A stretch of 64,000 nt of DNA from Epiperipatus broadwayi (Eukaryota; Onychophora; Udeonychophora; Euonychophora; Peripatidae). The stretch's first letter is position 1. The number at the start of each line of letters is the position of its first letter. Shown piece after piece: positions 53,201-59,965 of this stretch. A program made the position numbers and the translations under genes. The notes under the pieces were generated by a model that was not told the origin of the DNA, did no database searches, and saw only the letters and a program-made list of their open reading frames with translations. The stretch spans positions 370,001 through 434,000 of the forward strand of contig JAQFVV010000144.1 of NCBI GenBank assembly GCA_028023455.1. Reading direction: 5' to 3'.

Positions 53201-56200
53201 ATTACTACTAAGAGCTGAATGAATTTGAAAAGTTTAAATAAAGTTTGAATTTTCTGAAAACATTTAACAATTAAAATCAGATAATGAAAATAGACTAATA
53301 TATAATTACAAATAAAATGCTATCATCACAAACTTTTAGATAATCAAATGGGATTGTATGTTTGTGAAATCAAATTTCCCCCCTTTAATTACATGCATAA
53401 CAATTCTGACAGAAATCTTTTGTTATTCTCTAATTGTTTTCTATATTTTTTTAAATCTTTACCCTTGTTTTTCCTTCTGGAATAAGAATGGTCGTACTTG
53501 TTCATGAGTTACTGCTAATAGTAATATATGATTACTCTATAAATGCCATGTTTTATTAGCAAGCATGTATTGACAAAAATAACATTCAATAAATACAGAA
53601 AAAATCACTCTTTATTAAATTAGAAATTATTATACTTCTTTTAACATTATATATAGAATTCAAATTTAATAAAATTTAAAGATATTTATACAATATTTTT
53701 TATACAAGTGCATGAAAAAATATAAAATCATGATGCCTAAGTAAAAAGAGATGAACTGCTAAAAGACAGAAATGGCCGAACACACACACACACAAAATGT
53801 TTAATACAAATATATTTGAACTTTATTAAATTTAAAGTCTACATTTAAGATTAAAAAATATATAATCGTTTTTAAATCTCAATAAAAAATGATTAATAAT
53901 TGATAAAAAAATAAAAATAAAAACTATAAATTAAATCTGTAGAATTCATATCAATAAATACAAAGCAATAGTATGTAGCATTTGGGAAGCTACATATGGT
54001 TTTGCCTAATTGAAGAGATCTAATTGGATCAAAATTTATTGTAGAAGATATTAGCAAATTTCCTCCAAAGTCTACAACCATATATTTAAAATATAAAAGT
54101 TAGGGTTAATTGTAATTTCATATAAATATAAATGTATATACAATAATAGAATATTATAGTGTTGAAAATTTGTAATATTCAGAGTTACAATATACAAATA
54201 TGTATTTTATGAAACATGTTTTCAGGAGAAATTGTGTTTAATAAAATAATATTAAAGTGATATTTTGACAAGATAACAACCTTAACTGGGTGAAAAAAAC
54301 TAATAACTATGTCGTTGTAGCAGAAACAATTGTATCATGTGGTTGTTATATCATGTAGTTGTTGAATAGTTTGACTTAAATTTGGCAGTATTTCTCATAT
54401 TCATTTGTGTGAAGAAACTCTTACAAATAGTTATTATTATTTCATCACATTTGTTAATGCAGTTTATTTTTTTAAATATTTCTATAGCCTCCCTAAATAC
54501 TCTTTGGTCATGGTTATTTCATGTGGATATGATTTCAGTATTTGAGAGATCTAATGATGGTCAGTATAAACATGGAAAGCAAGTACTGAAGATGTTGAGA
54601 ATTTTTTCACTGCATTAACATGTTCATCTCTTCTAGAAAAATCCCCTCCCCCCAAAAAAAAAGCAAATGCTTCTACTAGAGTATGCATTTCTTATAAAAA
54701 AAGAAACAACAGACATTAGAAAGGTTACTGTGACACTATATCATAAAAAACAATATTTTCTACTGAGCAAAAGATTCATAACATTCTGATCAAACCTAAT
54801 AATGTAATCCCTCTGGAAGTCCAAGAAGTTTATGAGATCCTATGTGGAATGTGTCCAACTATATACACAGAAAGGAGCAATCGATGGATCAGTGCTAGAA
54901 GAGATGAGCACATTAATGCAAAAAATTCTCAACATCTTCAGCACTTGTTCTCCATGTTTTGGACACTGACCATCACATAGATTTTTCAAATACTAAAATC
55001 ATATCCACATGCAATAAACATGATCTAAGAGTATTTAGGGAAGCTATAAAAATATTTGTAAAAACATATTGCATTAACAAACATGATTCAACAATGAAAG
55101 TGTCAACTATTTGAATGAATTTCTTCACAAAAATGAATATGAAAAATACTGCCAAATTTAAGTTAAACTATTCAATAACAATGTGATACAATAATCACAT
55201 GATACAATTATCTCTGCTATGATCATGTGATTATTAGTTTTTTTCATCCCATTGAAGGCACTATTTTATCAAAACATTTGTATATTTACTTTAATATTAT
55301 TTTATTCAACACAATTACTCCCGAAAACATGTTTTAGCAAACACCTTTTTCCCATGAGAATATTCATTTCAGCATATATATATAATAATTAATAAAACAA
55401 GTTATAAATTTCATAACTTGTTTTTAAGCTTGCATTTAAATGATCACTAGATGGAGCTTGCCAATAGCTCTAATCAAGCTTTATTTTTATTAGTGCTGAA
55501 AGAGAGAGATTTTGAATTCTTTCTCTTTCGGCACTTATAAAAATAAAGCTTGATTAGAGCTATTGGTAAGCTCCATCTAGTGATCATATATATATAATGC
55601 TTAGAGTTGTATCACTTAAAATGTTACCCTTTGTGATTTAGTATAGCAATAGAGTGGCACTCTGGAACTGTCTATCATTTGTTTATTGTTATTATTCATT
55701 CATTTTGGCACTATTCAATTATAAACTGAAATTAAAAAATCTTAAATGATGCATTTTGTCTATAAAAAATAGCTTTTGCTGCCCAGTCAGTTAATTTATG
55801 TTCAGAAAAAAAAATTAAATACTGTATATATACAAATATGTATATATGTTTATCTCAAGATCAGATAAGGGTGGAAATAATATGGTTAAAACTTATACTT
55901 AATATGAATGTAAATTCCACTTGTTTTTTTTTTTTTTTTAATTGCTTGTAAAATACATTTTTTACATGCCTGCAGTTAGTTGTGATAAGAGAACTAAAAC
56001 GATATAATTATAAAATATATTGCTTGTGATAAACATGCAAATGAGGTGAAGTCACTGACAGAGTAAATTCCATTTCAAATACTTTGAATTACTTTATGCA
56101 GATTTATACAATTTTCAACTACTGACATTTTTAAATTTTATTCTAGTTAACAATGACCTCCATTAAAAGAATAATGCCTTGTAGAAAATTCATAGGAGAA

Positions 56201-59200
56201 AAAAAAATTTTAATTTCACAATTAACTTTCTTTTTTGATTCTAAAGTTAAAGTAACAATCTACCTGAACAACTGTGATGCTGATTCTACCTGAAGCATTT
56301 GATGGTAAAAAACCAGTCATTTGTTGCTGTAAAAGATGTGCTGTTTGCTCATCAGCTGCTACTTGCTGCTGTTGACTAGTAGTTTTTATAGTCAGAAAGT
56401 CTTCTGGTAAAGTAAGCATCACCTATTAAAACATAAAATTAAAAAAAATGGATTCAAAATATTTCTTTTTTTTTATTTTTATACAAAAATTAAAATGATG
56501 GTTCTAAACCACAACAATATATAGTGAATATATAGTAAAACAGAAACTTATTAATTTTAACAATGTGTTTTTGTTGTTTTCAGCATAGTATAAATTAAAA
56601 ACCTAAATCAAACTATTAAGAAATTTAATGTCTAGTTTTAATTTGCTATCTTTTCTAAAAGTAGTTTCAAATGTACTAACCTAAATAGTATATAATGAAA
56701 ATAATAAAAGTGATTTTTTTTAAAAAAAATGATACTCAATCATTAACAGATGGAAGAATATTATTTATTTTGAGTGTATCAGTCAAGATCTGGAATTACA
56801 TTAAATTGATGTTTAAAAAATTTTGCAATGACATTAATGCAAAAATCAGACAATGATTTTAACTGAAGCTTTTTATTTATTTATTTTTTTTTATAGCAAA
56901 TGAAGGTTCGCTAAAATTTGGTTAAATGAAAAATGTTTCAAATTAAGAATTTTTGAAATAATCTGGTAAATCATTAAAAAGATGATTGAAATGATCCAAC
57001 ATGATTAATTGGAACCAGCAGAATTATCTTTTTCCAGAGAAGAAGGAAAATAAATATAGATTAAAATATTTGAAGATTTTAGAAATATCCATGCCAAATT
57101 GTTTAGCACATCGATTATTCAGTGAATGAATAAATATTTTTTTCAAACACTGCAATATGTAGAAATATTAACGATTACTGACAAAATTAGTATTATGATG
57201 TATATATTTTATATATGAATTATGTTAGAATTTAGCACATAATCAGATTGTTATGTGGCATATAGACATTAGAACTGATAAAATGAGCTTCAATCCAAGA
57301 ATCTTTAGCCGTGGACATCATTTTACCAGTTCAGAGCATTAATATCATATGATAGATATCTAATAATGTTAAATTATTTACTAAATTTAATTTAAGTATC
57401 AACATAAACATTATGTAACTGTTAAAATTCAATAATTTATTAATTTGCCTAAGGGGATTACTTCTTTAAATTCAAAATGTTTTAATGCCTATAATATGAC
57501 TTAAGATAAAGGTTTTATGTCCTTTTTTTTTCTACTTTGTGAAAGTATTCAAAGATGCTTAATGGAAAGTTTTTTAAACTGACTGTCTGTTTGCAAATTA
57601 GAAATGCATGCTAAAAGATCCAAGTCATAATTTGATAGGAATAAATGGGATATCATCAATTTTTATATTAGATTCAGATTTATTTTAGCCTCTTAGATTT
57701 TTTTTTTATATATAATTTTGCTCTTCAGATATTATTTTAAATTCACCTTCAGATTTTTCTACTGTGTTTATTCGTAATTCTTTAACAATAAAAGAAGCAA
57801 ACAAGATTTTATTTGTCCAATTTTCTACGTATTGTACATGTATCAGTTTTACACTTTTAAGCAAAAAATATCATAACTAGTTGATTATATTATCAAAAAT
57901 TTTATTGATAATATGTGAGCCTGAATTTTCAAGAATTTTGTTATGACTGACAAGCCAGGAAAAGAGAAAAGTAATTAATATATAAATATCTGTTTTGTAA
58001 AAATAAATAATATAAAAATTATGTAATCTGAAATATTTAAACTGGCAGTTTTTGAGATATATTTTTCATCTTTTATAAAATTAATTTGTAATTTCACTCT
58101 TAATGTACTCTTCTTAAATAGATAAATAAAATGAGAATTTTAAAGATCAATGAGTTTACATTTAGGTAAATAGCATAAATAGATAATAAAGGCCTTCAAA
58201 ATAAAAGTTTTTGTACCTGGGTCATAAACTTAACACTGCCATCTCACAAAGATTGAAAGAGTTGGGTTTTTTAATACTCTTTTTTCTTCTAATATTTCAA
58301 ACTTAATATTATGATGCTCTAAGTTATTTTGAAAATTTGATGCATATGTGGTAGTTTGAATTTATTGTTTTTAACATTTGTAAGGTAAAAATGTTTGTAA
58401 TAAAATTGAGTATTAAAAATAATGGCTCAAATAATGGTGTATTTTCTAAATTTAATAAAAGTACTTTTATTCAATTAATTAATGCAGATTCATCAATTTT
58501 AGGTACTGTTAATGTGTTGGTTTTTTTTTTTTCAAACCTTAGTTAAGACACTTTACAATAAAATATACCATTGAGCAAAAAAAAAAGTGTTAATAGAAGA
58601 TACTAGAACATTTTTTCTCTTTTGAAATATATATACAAAGTAATAATAACATAAAAAATATTTTGAAAACGTATTCTTATGAATAAAAAATATTTGATTT
58701 GTCTAGAAATGATTATTAGATTAGTATAAATGGAAATATTTGTACTAAATTTTATAATATTTCACTCATACGTAACCAAAATATAAAAGAAAAATGGTAA
58801 TAATATATTATATACACTTTGTTAAAACACTGCTAACAGATTATAAAAAAAAAATTAACACATTTAATATATTTTTTAAACGTGTAGATATTCAAATTTG
58901 TTTTATAGATATTCTTCACTATATAAATTGACTATCTTTTTGACTCCTTTGATTGATCTTGGTATGTATAACTTGAATAAATCTAATTGCTGTAAGTCAA
59001 TTTTTCCTAGTGTGTAACAACCAATTTGTGATCTTGATCTGTCTTCAATCAATATTTACCTTTGAAAACACTAGTGAGAATGGTTCCTCTCAAGTAGTAA
59101 TATTAGACTTTAGTTCTCAAATCGCACAATAATGTTTTTGCCCCCCTTCCCAACCTTATTTTAACTGGAGTTGAAAATTGGGGAGTGGATTATTATCACT

Positions 59201-59965
59201 TCCAATCTTTACGATTCATAATTTTTGAACTGGCACTAGTTCAATCAATCTTTTATGTGCAACATATAAAATATAACAACAAAAATAAAAAAAATGAATG
59301 TGTTAAATTAACGCGTGTCGCGTAAGATTGATTTAATTAATAAATATTTAAATCTTTTTCTTCTCTTGTATGGCTTTATATATATAACGTCACAAATATA
59401 CGATATAAATAGACAGACGCACCTATTATCTTTAAATCCGTATACGTTATCAATATTTCCGTATTCGCTAATTCATAAATCTATTGCATAACAATAAATA
59501 CAATATTATAAGCAAACTTCATTAAACTTAAAATGGTTTTTTCTCCTAATTTTTTTTTCTAGATTTCTTATTGACGGAAACAAATAGATTTTCACAACTA
59601 CATATCTAGTCGAATTAAAATTCGACCATTTTAATTTTTGGCGAATTCTCTATCACTTCAAAATAGTTTTATAATTTTGGATATATATATTTATAAAATA
59701 ATTTTATATTACAGTTGTTTATTTCTATATGGTAATTCTAGTGGATTGTCGACATTTAATTCCTGGACTAAGCATTATAATAAATAATATAGATATTTTT
59801 CATTCTAATAAAGCAAAACGCTTTCTTTTCACTTATTCATTTAAAAAAAAAAAAAAAAGACCTTATAAAAGAGATATACAAATAAAAACACGTATGATAA
59901 ATATTATACTTCAATATCACCTGTTTACGTCGTTCTTCATGTTTGTCAACTGAAGAAGTCGCCAT
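16951..59965 (-). CDS. TOLLIP: Toll-interacting protein (Tollip), seven coding exons
   Basis: Join on the minus strand: 59965-59921, 56422-56264, 48253-48120, 42329-42281, 38415-38263, 27848-27767, 17240-16951. Lengths 45+159+134+49+153+82+290 = 912 nt, i.e. 303 residues plus TAA. Every border has GT/AG and the phases agree (0,0,2,0,0,1), so no reading-frame defect is seen. Tollip is a cytosolic/endosomal adaptor: the N-terminal region binds Tom1, C2 binds phosphoinositides, CUE binds ubiquitin; in vertebrates it dampens IL-1R/TLR signalling through IRAK and acts in endosomal sorting and selective autophagy. Seen here: LPEDFLTI near residue 19 (human LPQDFLRI); C2 from about residue 60 (GRISITVVQ) to 180 with [12 protein letters not shown] and [14 protein letters not shown] at about 259-301 with MFP at 270-272 and LL at 297-298. 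Human Tollip is 274 residues; the surplus lies mainly in the linker. Orthology is by eye from the known family sequence. Confidence 0.95.
17154..17216 (-). repeat. In-frame 21-bp tandem repeat in Tollip linker
   Basis: Two near-identical 21-bp units (plus strand cctccaacaggtattgcccc, 20 of 21 bases) followed by a diverged third. They encode repeats of GAIPVGG and lengthen the linker without shifting the frame. Being coding and tandem, copy number may vary between individuals. Confidence 0.8.
17241..18602. other. Tollip intron 6, distal part
   Basis: A/T-rich intron; nothing supported beyond the splice acceptor at its left edge. The plus-strand open stretch at 17715-17906 is unremarkable. Confidence 0.5.
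18603..19020. mobile_element. Long-TIR palindromic element R2, copy 1, with tRNA-like core
   Basis: Left arm 18603-18745 (gttatatgttggactatttc .. ttttgaatggta) and right arm 18860-18982 (taccattcaaaatg .. gaaatagttcaatatataac) are inverted copies with moderate divergence. The core, read on the minus strand, holds an A-box-like TTGGTCCGATCAGTGG (18831-18816) and a degraded B-box region CAGGTCCTATTC (18793-18782). The sequence after the right arm (ccatcatcacaaaactt) recurs beside other copies, so the element may extend to about 19020. Confidence 0.65.
19021..22764. other. Intron 6, no gene
   Basis: About 3.7 kb of A/T-rich intron. At 19200-19330 a patch with tgcgaaaatggcgacaacat is less A/T-rich but gives no convincing protein. 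21140-21300 is related to 1430-1540. No other structure supported. Confidence 0.45.
22765..23175. mobile_element. Long-TIR palindromic element R2, copy 2, with tRNA-like core
   Basis: Left arm contains attgaatgtctttagaaaaa (22833 on) and right arm, as its complement, tttttctaaagacattcca (about 23152-23170). The core on the minus strand has TGGTTCAATTGATTAG (23054-23039, A-box-like) and GGTTCGATTTCC (22996-22985, good B box) at tRNA-like spacing. Outer left sequence gtttgtgatgatggtatttt is the complement of the right flank of copy 1. Confidence 0.65.
23200..24975 (-). mobile_element. LINE relic (APE-type), endonuclease to RT, decayed
   Basis: Minus-strand pieces follow the order of an endonuclease/[20 protein letters not shown] and [15 protein letters not shown] (24420-24260; family pattern IP..DKLILLGDFNARV / NSNGL.LL..C), then [15 protein letters not shown] near 23810 (K.A.EIQ.YAD..N), [15 protein letters not shown] near 23460-23415 (FKDA.I..IYK.KG), and [15 protein letters not shown] near 23400 (GISLLSIAGK..ARIL). 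Frames shift between the pieces and stops are common, so it is dead. The family is common in protostome genomes; I do not assign a clade name. Confidence 0.6.
23731..23820. repeat. 45-bp tandem duplication in the LINE relic
   Basis: Two 45-bp units starting ctaaaatgactagaatctgc at 23731 and 23776, differing at two positions. It doubles the [15 protein letters not shown] reading in the minus open frame at 23639-23836. Confidence 0.85.
24976..25929. other. Intron 6, no gene
   Basis: A/T-rich, with several T runs (for example 25541-25555, 25599-25612). Nothing supported. Confidence 0.5.
25930..27690 (+). mobile_element. RTE-like LINE copy 2, heavily decayed
   Basis: Same family as 1560-5037. 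The block 25930-26130 (ttcttgatattgcaactgtt) parallels 1650-1720 of copy 1. Coding traces: [18 protein letters not shown]-type reading near 26630-26690, ELPFNINL near 27110, FKTFYNIII near 27320. The element ends with gaaaatgatgatgatgatga (27664-27683), the same tail type as copy 1. The right end lies about 75 bp from Tollip exon 6 (27767). Confidence 0.65.
27767..27848 (-). CDS. TOLLIP: Tollip exon 6 (Pro-rich linker)
   Basis: Twenty-seven codons plus one base: [20 protein letters not shown] and on to YIPA, then G of a split Gly codon completed by exon 7. Acceptor TTTTTCATAG, donor CAG|GTAAAA. It matches the human linker pattern [20 protein letters not shown]. The exon is isolated by 10.5-kb introns on both sides, so its inclusion rests on phase and on this match. 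Confidence 0.9.
27849..28329. other. Intron 5, proximal to exon 6
   Basis: A/T-rich intron with the exon 6 acceptor at its left edge; nothing else seen. Confidence 0.5.
28330..29265. repeat. Cluster R3: two direct and one inverted copy
   Basis: Shared landmarks: tcatgg.ttaatt.taat, ttaaactaattt.c, and gtcttgaattcactta in direct order at 28400-28560 and 28720-28890. From about 28985 to 29160 they return inverted: tctaagtgaactcaagaaca and gcaaattggtttagctta. No coding frame. Probably one interspersed family nested or rearranged. Confidence 0.7.
29266..30120. other. Intron 5, no gene
   Basis: A/T-rich. A tRNA B-box-like word on the minus strand (GAGTTCAAATC, about 29947-29937) has no matching tRNA fold around it. 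Confidence 0.4.
30121..31850. other. Unassigned block with several short open frames
   Basis: Relative to its surroundings the block is richer in G and purine runs on the plus strand and holds open stretches on both strands: plus 30136-30426 (96 codons), minus 30533-30805 (90 codons, with [16 protein letters not shown]), minus 31047-31250. I recognise no family in any of them. The block ends just before the hAT relic. It could be an old mobile element or part of one; there is no evidence that it is a host gene. Confidence 0.3.
31897..34803 (+). mobile_element. hAT-type transposon relic (ZMYM1 / DUF4371-like transposase)
   Basis: Decayed transposase on the plus strand, about 32430-34680. Readable pieces in family order: [20 protein letters not shown] near 32730-32790 (N-terminal TTF-type region), [16 protein letters not shown] near 33090-33140, [20 protein letters not shown] (degraded), [11 protein letters not shown] near 33330, [12 protein letters not shown] at about 33591-33626 (the CxNHxLNL hallmark), VTFFGMF near 33650, and [13 protein letters not shown] near 34515 with [10 protein letters not shown], the hAT dimerisation end. 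Multiple stops and shifts: inactive. Possible termini are caggccaggggagag at 31897 and ctccagtctggtctg ending 34803, imperfect inverted copies; no target duplication is visible. Confidence 0.75.
34804..36288. other. Intron 5, no gene
   Basis: A/T-rich. Open stretches at 35843-36121 (minus) and 35962-36162 (plus) overlap on opposite strands and have no recognisable content. Confidence 0.5.
36289..36449. repeat. Near-perfect 161-bp hairpin
   Basis: Left arm 36289-36364 (aaatagaaattcatataaca .. attcttccacaaccat) and right arm 36375-36449 (atggttgtggaagaatttta .. gttatatgaatttctattt) are complementary throughout except for one base of length difference in an A/T run. The loop is about 10 nt (gttttcatct). 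The centre of each arm is an A(11)T(8-9) block. Confidence 0.95.
36450..38262. other. Intron 5, no gene
   Basis: A/T-rich intron with the exon 5 donor at its right edge; nothing else supported. Confidence 0.5.
38263..38415 (-). CDS. TOLLIP: Tollip exon 5 (end of C2)
   Basis: Fifty-one codons starting [19 protein letters not shown] and ending NLVISYT, phase 0 at both ends. Acceptor is a long T tract plus CAG, donor ACA|GTAAGC. Human equivalents are RAFSMDDRIAWTHITIPE and [30 protein letters not shown] is identical. The ATG at 38403 is internal, not a start. Confidence 0.95.
38416..39399. other. Intron 4, no gene
   Basis: Starts with the poly-T/CAG acceptor of exon 5 (seen on the plus strand as ct plus a run of A). 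A/T-rich with nothing further. Confidence 0.5.
39400..40348 (-). mobile_element. Mariner/Tc1-like transposase pseudogene
   Basis: The minus strand gives a nearly full-length transposase relic of about 950 nt (family usually about 330 codons). In order: [20 protein letters not shown] (helix-turn-helix start), [39 protein letters not shown] (family DEAWFHLSGYVNSQNTRYW), then [17 protein letters not shown] (FQQDGATAHTA, the second catalytic segment), [12 protein letters not shown] (I....WP.RSPDL) and [10 protein letters not shown] at the end. Stops and shifts are frequent and the D residues of the catalytic triad are partly lost (QQDS keeps one). It is of the insect/spider-type family with a DUF4817-like N-terminus. 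No terminal repeats were identified. Confidence 0.75.
40349..40850. other. Intron 4, no gene
   Basis: A/T-rich; nothing supported. Confidence 0.5.
40851..41560. mobile_element. Foldback family R1, copy D (compound)
   Basis: A short palindromic piece at 40865-41065 (forward ccatacatagtcccaccaag, then reverse actagtctggggatgttgga) is followed at 41140-41490 by a longer reverse copy starting gactaaaatgtatagacact and containing agatctaggtgcagtgctct. The right side has atggtgatcatgtgattcc. At least two insertions or a rearranged element. Confidence 0.75.
41561..42280. other. Intron 4, no gene; short GT/CA microsatellites
   Basis: Contains tatatgtgtgtgtgtc near 42111 and acacacacacacat near 42230. 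The exon 4 donor lies at the right edge. Confidence 0.5.
42281..42329 (-). CDS. TOLLIP: Tollip exon 4 (C2, 49-nt microexon)
   Basis: A very short exon: one base completes Cys, then [16 protein letters not shown]. Acceptor TTTTCAG, donor GAG|GTATGT (near-consensus). It fits human PPGVDSFYLEIFDE exactly in place. Too short for ORF-based detection; found by phase matching and homology between exons 3 and 5. Confidence 0.93.
42330..43170. other. Intron 3, start
   Basis: A/T-rich with the exon 4 acceptor at its left edge. The minus open stretch at 42538-42807 shows no recognisable family. Confidence 0.45.
43175..43565 (-). pseudogene. Possible mariner (SETMAR-like) transposase C-terminal remnant
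   Basis: Minus-strand frames give HHQFGAFD then, after breaks, [20 protein letters not shown], resembling the mariner C-terminus pattern (HLFG.LK ... ..NDEEL..AV..W....). Short and frameshifted; the DDE region is not seen. Tentative. Confidence 0.3.
43566..48119. other. Intron 3, about 4.5 kb without a recognisable gene
   Basis: A/T-rich throughout. A CA/TA microsatellite lies at 46150-46240. Open stretches at 46120-46338 (minus), 46350-46547, 46908-47111 and 47663-47875 (plus) show no motif and have neighbouring-intron composition. The exon 3 donor is at the right edge. Confidence 0.45.
48120..48253 (-). CDS. TOLLIP: Tollip exon 3 (C2 core)
   Basis: Encodes [20 protein letters not shown] and continues to HWNKVIQ plus two bases (TG) of a Cys codon finished by exon 4. 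Acceptor AATAATTTAG, donor TG|GTAATT. It is the most conserved part: [13 protein letters not shown] is nearly identical to vertebrate Tollip. [11 protein letters not shown] corresponds to NGAKNPRWNKV. No stop or frameshift. Confidence 0.95.
48254..48611. other. Intron 2, proximal to exon 3
   Basis: A/T-rich; the exon 3 acceptor is at the left edge. Nothing else. Confidence 0.5.
48612..48818. mobile_element. Foldback family R1, copy E (single arm)
   Basis: Reverse-oriented copy starting ttggagggttgcattagatc and ending cactattgtatggaggtttt. Highly similar to copies C and F, with a small deletion after cagatccaacact. Lies about 360 bp upstream (in transcript sense) of exon 3. Confidence 0.8.
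48819..49436. other. Intron 2, no gene
   Basis: A/T-rich; an A(15)-type run near 49150. Nothing supported. Confidence 0.5.
49437..52660 (-). mobile_element. RTE-like LINE copy 3, decayed, split by a solo LTR
   Basis: Same family as copies 1 and 2, in reverse. Its 3' tail appears on the plus strand as gtcatcaccatcattttca at 49437-49455. The RT FADD box is intact on the minus strand near 50110-50055 ([19 protein letters not shown]). The endonuclease DFNAR region lies near 52440-52395 and homology to copy 1 runs to about 52640. Stops and shifts elsewhere make it inactive. The region homologous to 3190-3230 of copy 1 is interrupted at 51306-52055 by an LTR. Confidence 0.75.
51306..52055 (+). mobile_element. 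Solo LTR inserted in LINE copy 3
   Basis: A 750-bp insertion starting TG (tgtaatatctgactttgcc) and ending CA (cagccaaacccaaca), flanked by gagaa on the left and gagag on the right: a 5-bp target duplication with one mismatch. It carries a TATAAAA at 51471-51477 and AATAAA at 51964-51969 in plausible promoter/poly(A) order, and clearly higher G+C than its surroundings. LINE homology resumes on both sides. Internal direct repeats of actcgaggcaagctgt occur at about 51748, 51793 and (diverged) 51837. Superfamily not assigned (5-bp duplications fit Gypsy, Copia or BEL). Confidence 0.65.
52661..53154. other. Intron 2, no gene
   Basis: A/T-rich sequence; nothing supported. Confidence 0.45.
53155..53340. 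mobile_element. Element R2, copy 3 (one arm)
   Basis: taccactcaaaatattgtgc .. gaattttctgaaaacattta .. ctatcatcacaaacttttag parallels the right arm and right flank of R2 copy 1 (18860-19020) in order. No matching left arm found, so truncated. Confidence 0.5.
53341..54209. other. Intron 2, no gene
   Basis: A/T-rich; a CA repeat at 53780-53795. The minus open stretch at 53893-54081 shows no family resemblance. Confidence 0.45.
54210..55336. mobile_element. 1.1-kb foldback element R5 with ~400-bp inverted arms
   Basis: Left arm about 54210-54640 and right arm about 54890-55336 are inverted copies over their whole length: outer ends gaaacatgttttcagg and the complement of ccgaaaacatgtttt; inner ends tgttcatctcttctag and ctagaagagatgagca. 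Because of this the two arms hold matching open frames: plus 54382-54618 ([12 protein letters not shown]..) and minus 55155-54973 ([12 protein letters not shown]..). The unpaired centre is about 250 bp. Confidence 0.85.
55396..55422. repeat. Small hairpin
   Basis: aacaagttat / ataacttgtt with a short A/T loop, immediately left of the larger hairpin at 55440. Confidence 0.6.
55440..55587. mobile_element. 148-bp hairpin element R6
   Basis: Arms of about 68 bp: atgatcactagatggagctt .. tagtgctgaaagagaga and its complement ending aagctccatctagtgatcat, with only a few mismatches and a loop around gattttgaattc. Looks like a small MITE or a recent inverted duplication. Confidence 0.9.
55588..56263. 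other. Intron 2, distal part
   Basis: A/T-rich; the exon 2 donor is at the right edge. Nothing else supported. Confidence 0.5.
56264..56422 (-). CDS. TOLLIP: Tollip exon 2 (Tom1-binding region and start of C2)
   Basis: Fifty-three codons between acceptor TTTTAATAG and donor CAG|GTAGAT, phase 0 at both ends. The peptide runs from [12 protein letters not shown] through a Gln-rich stretch ([19 protein letters not shown]) to GRISITVVQ, the first C2 beta-strand. The layout matches human Tollip residues of about 16-60, including the Gln-rich spacer. Confidence 0.93.
56423..59920. other. Tollip intron 1
   Basis: 3.5 kb of A/T-rich intron with the exon 2 acceptor at the left edge and the exon 1 donor at the right. 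A few less A/T-rich patches (for example 59285-59400 with acgcgtgtcgcgtaagattg and aacgtcac) could be promoter-proximal sites, but I cannot tell. Confidence 0.4.
59921..59965 (-). CDS. TOLLIP: Tollip exon 1 (start codon)
   Basis: Fifteen codons, [15 protein letters not shown], ending CAG|GTGATA at the donor, phase 0. The ATG at 59965-59963 has A at -3 and G at +4, a good animal start context. MATS- resembles the MATT- start of vertebrate Tollip. The short charged peptide joins directly to [10 protein letters not shown] of exon 2. A further 5' non-coding exon cannot be excluded. Confidence 0.85.

Noticed and set aside
56222-56263. Extension of exon 2 after VVQ (VDCYFNF...)
   Set aside because: It begins at a GT donor (CAG|GTAGAT) and C2 homology continues in exon 3, so this is intron read-through.
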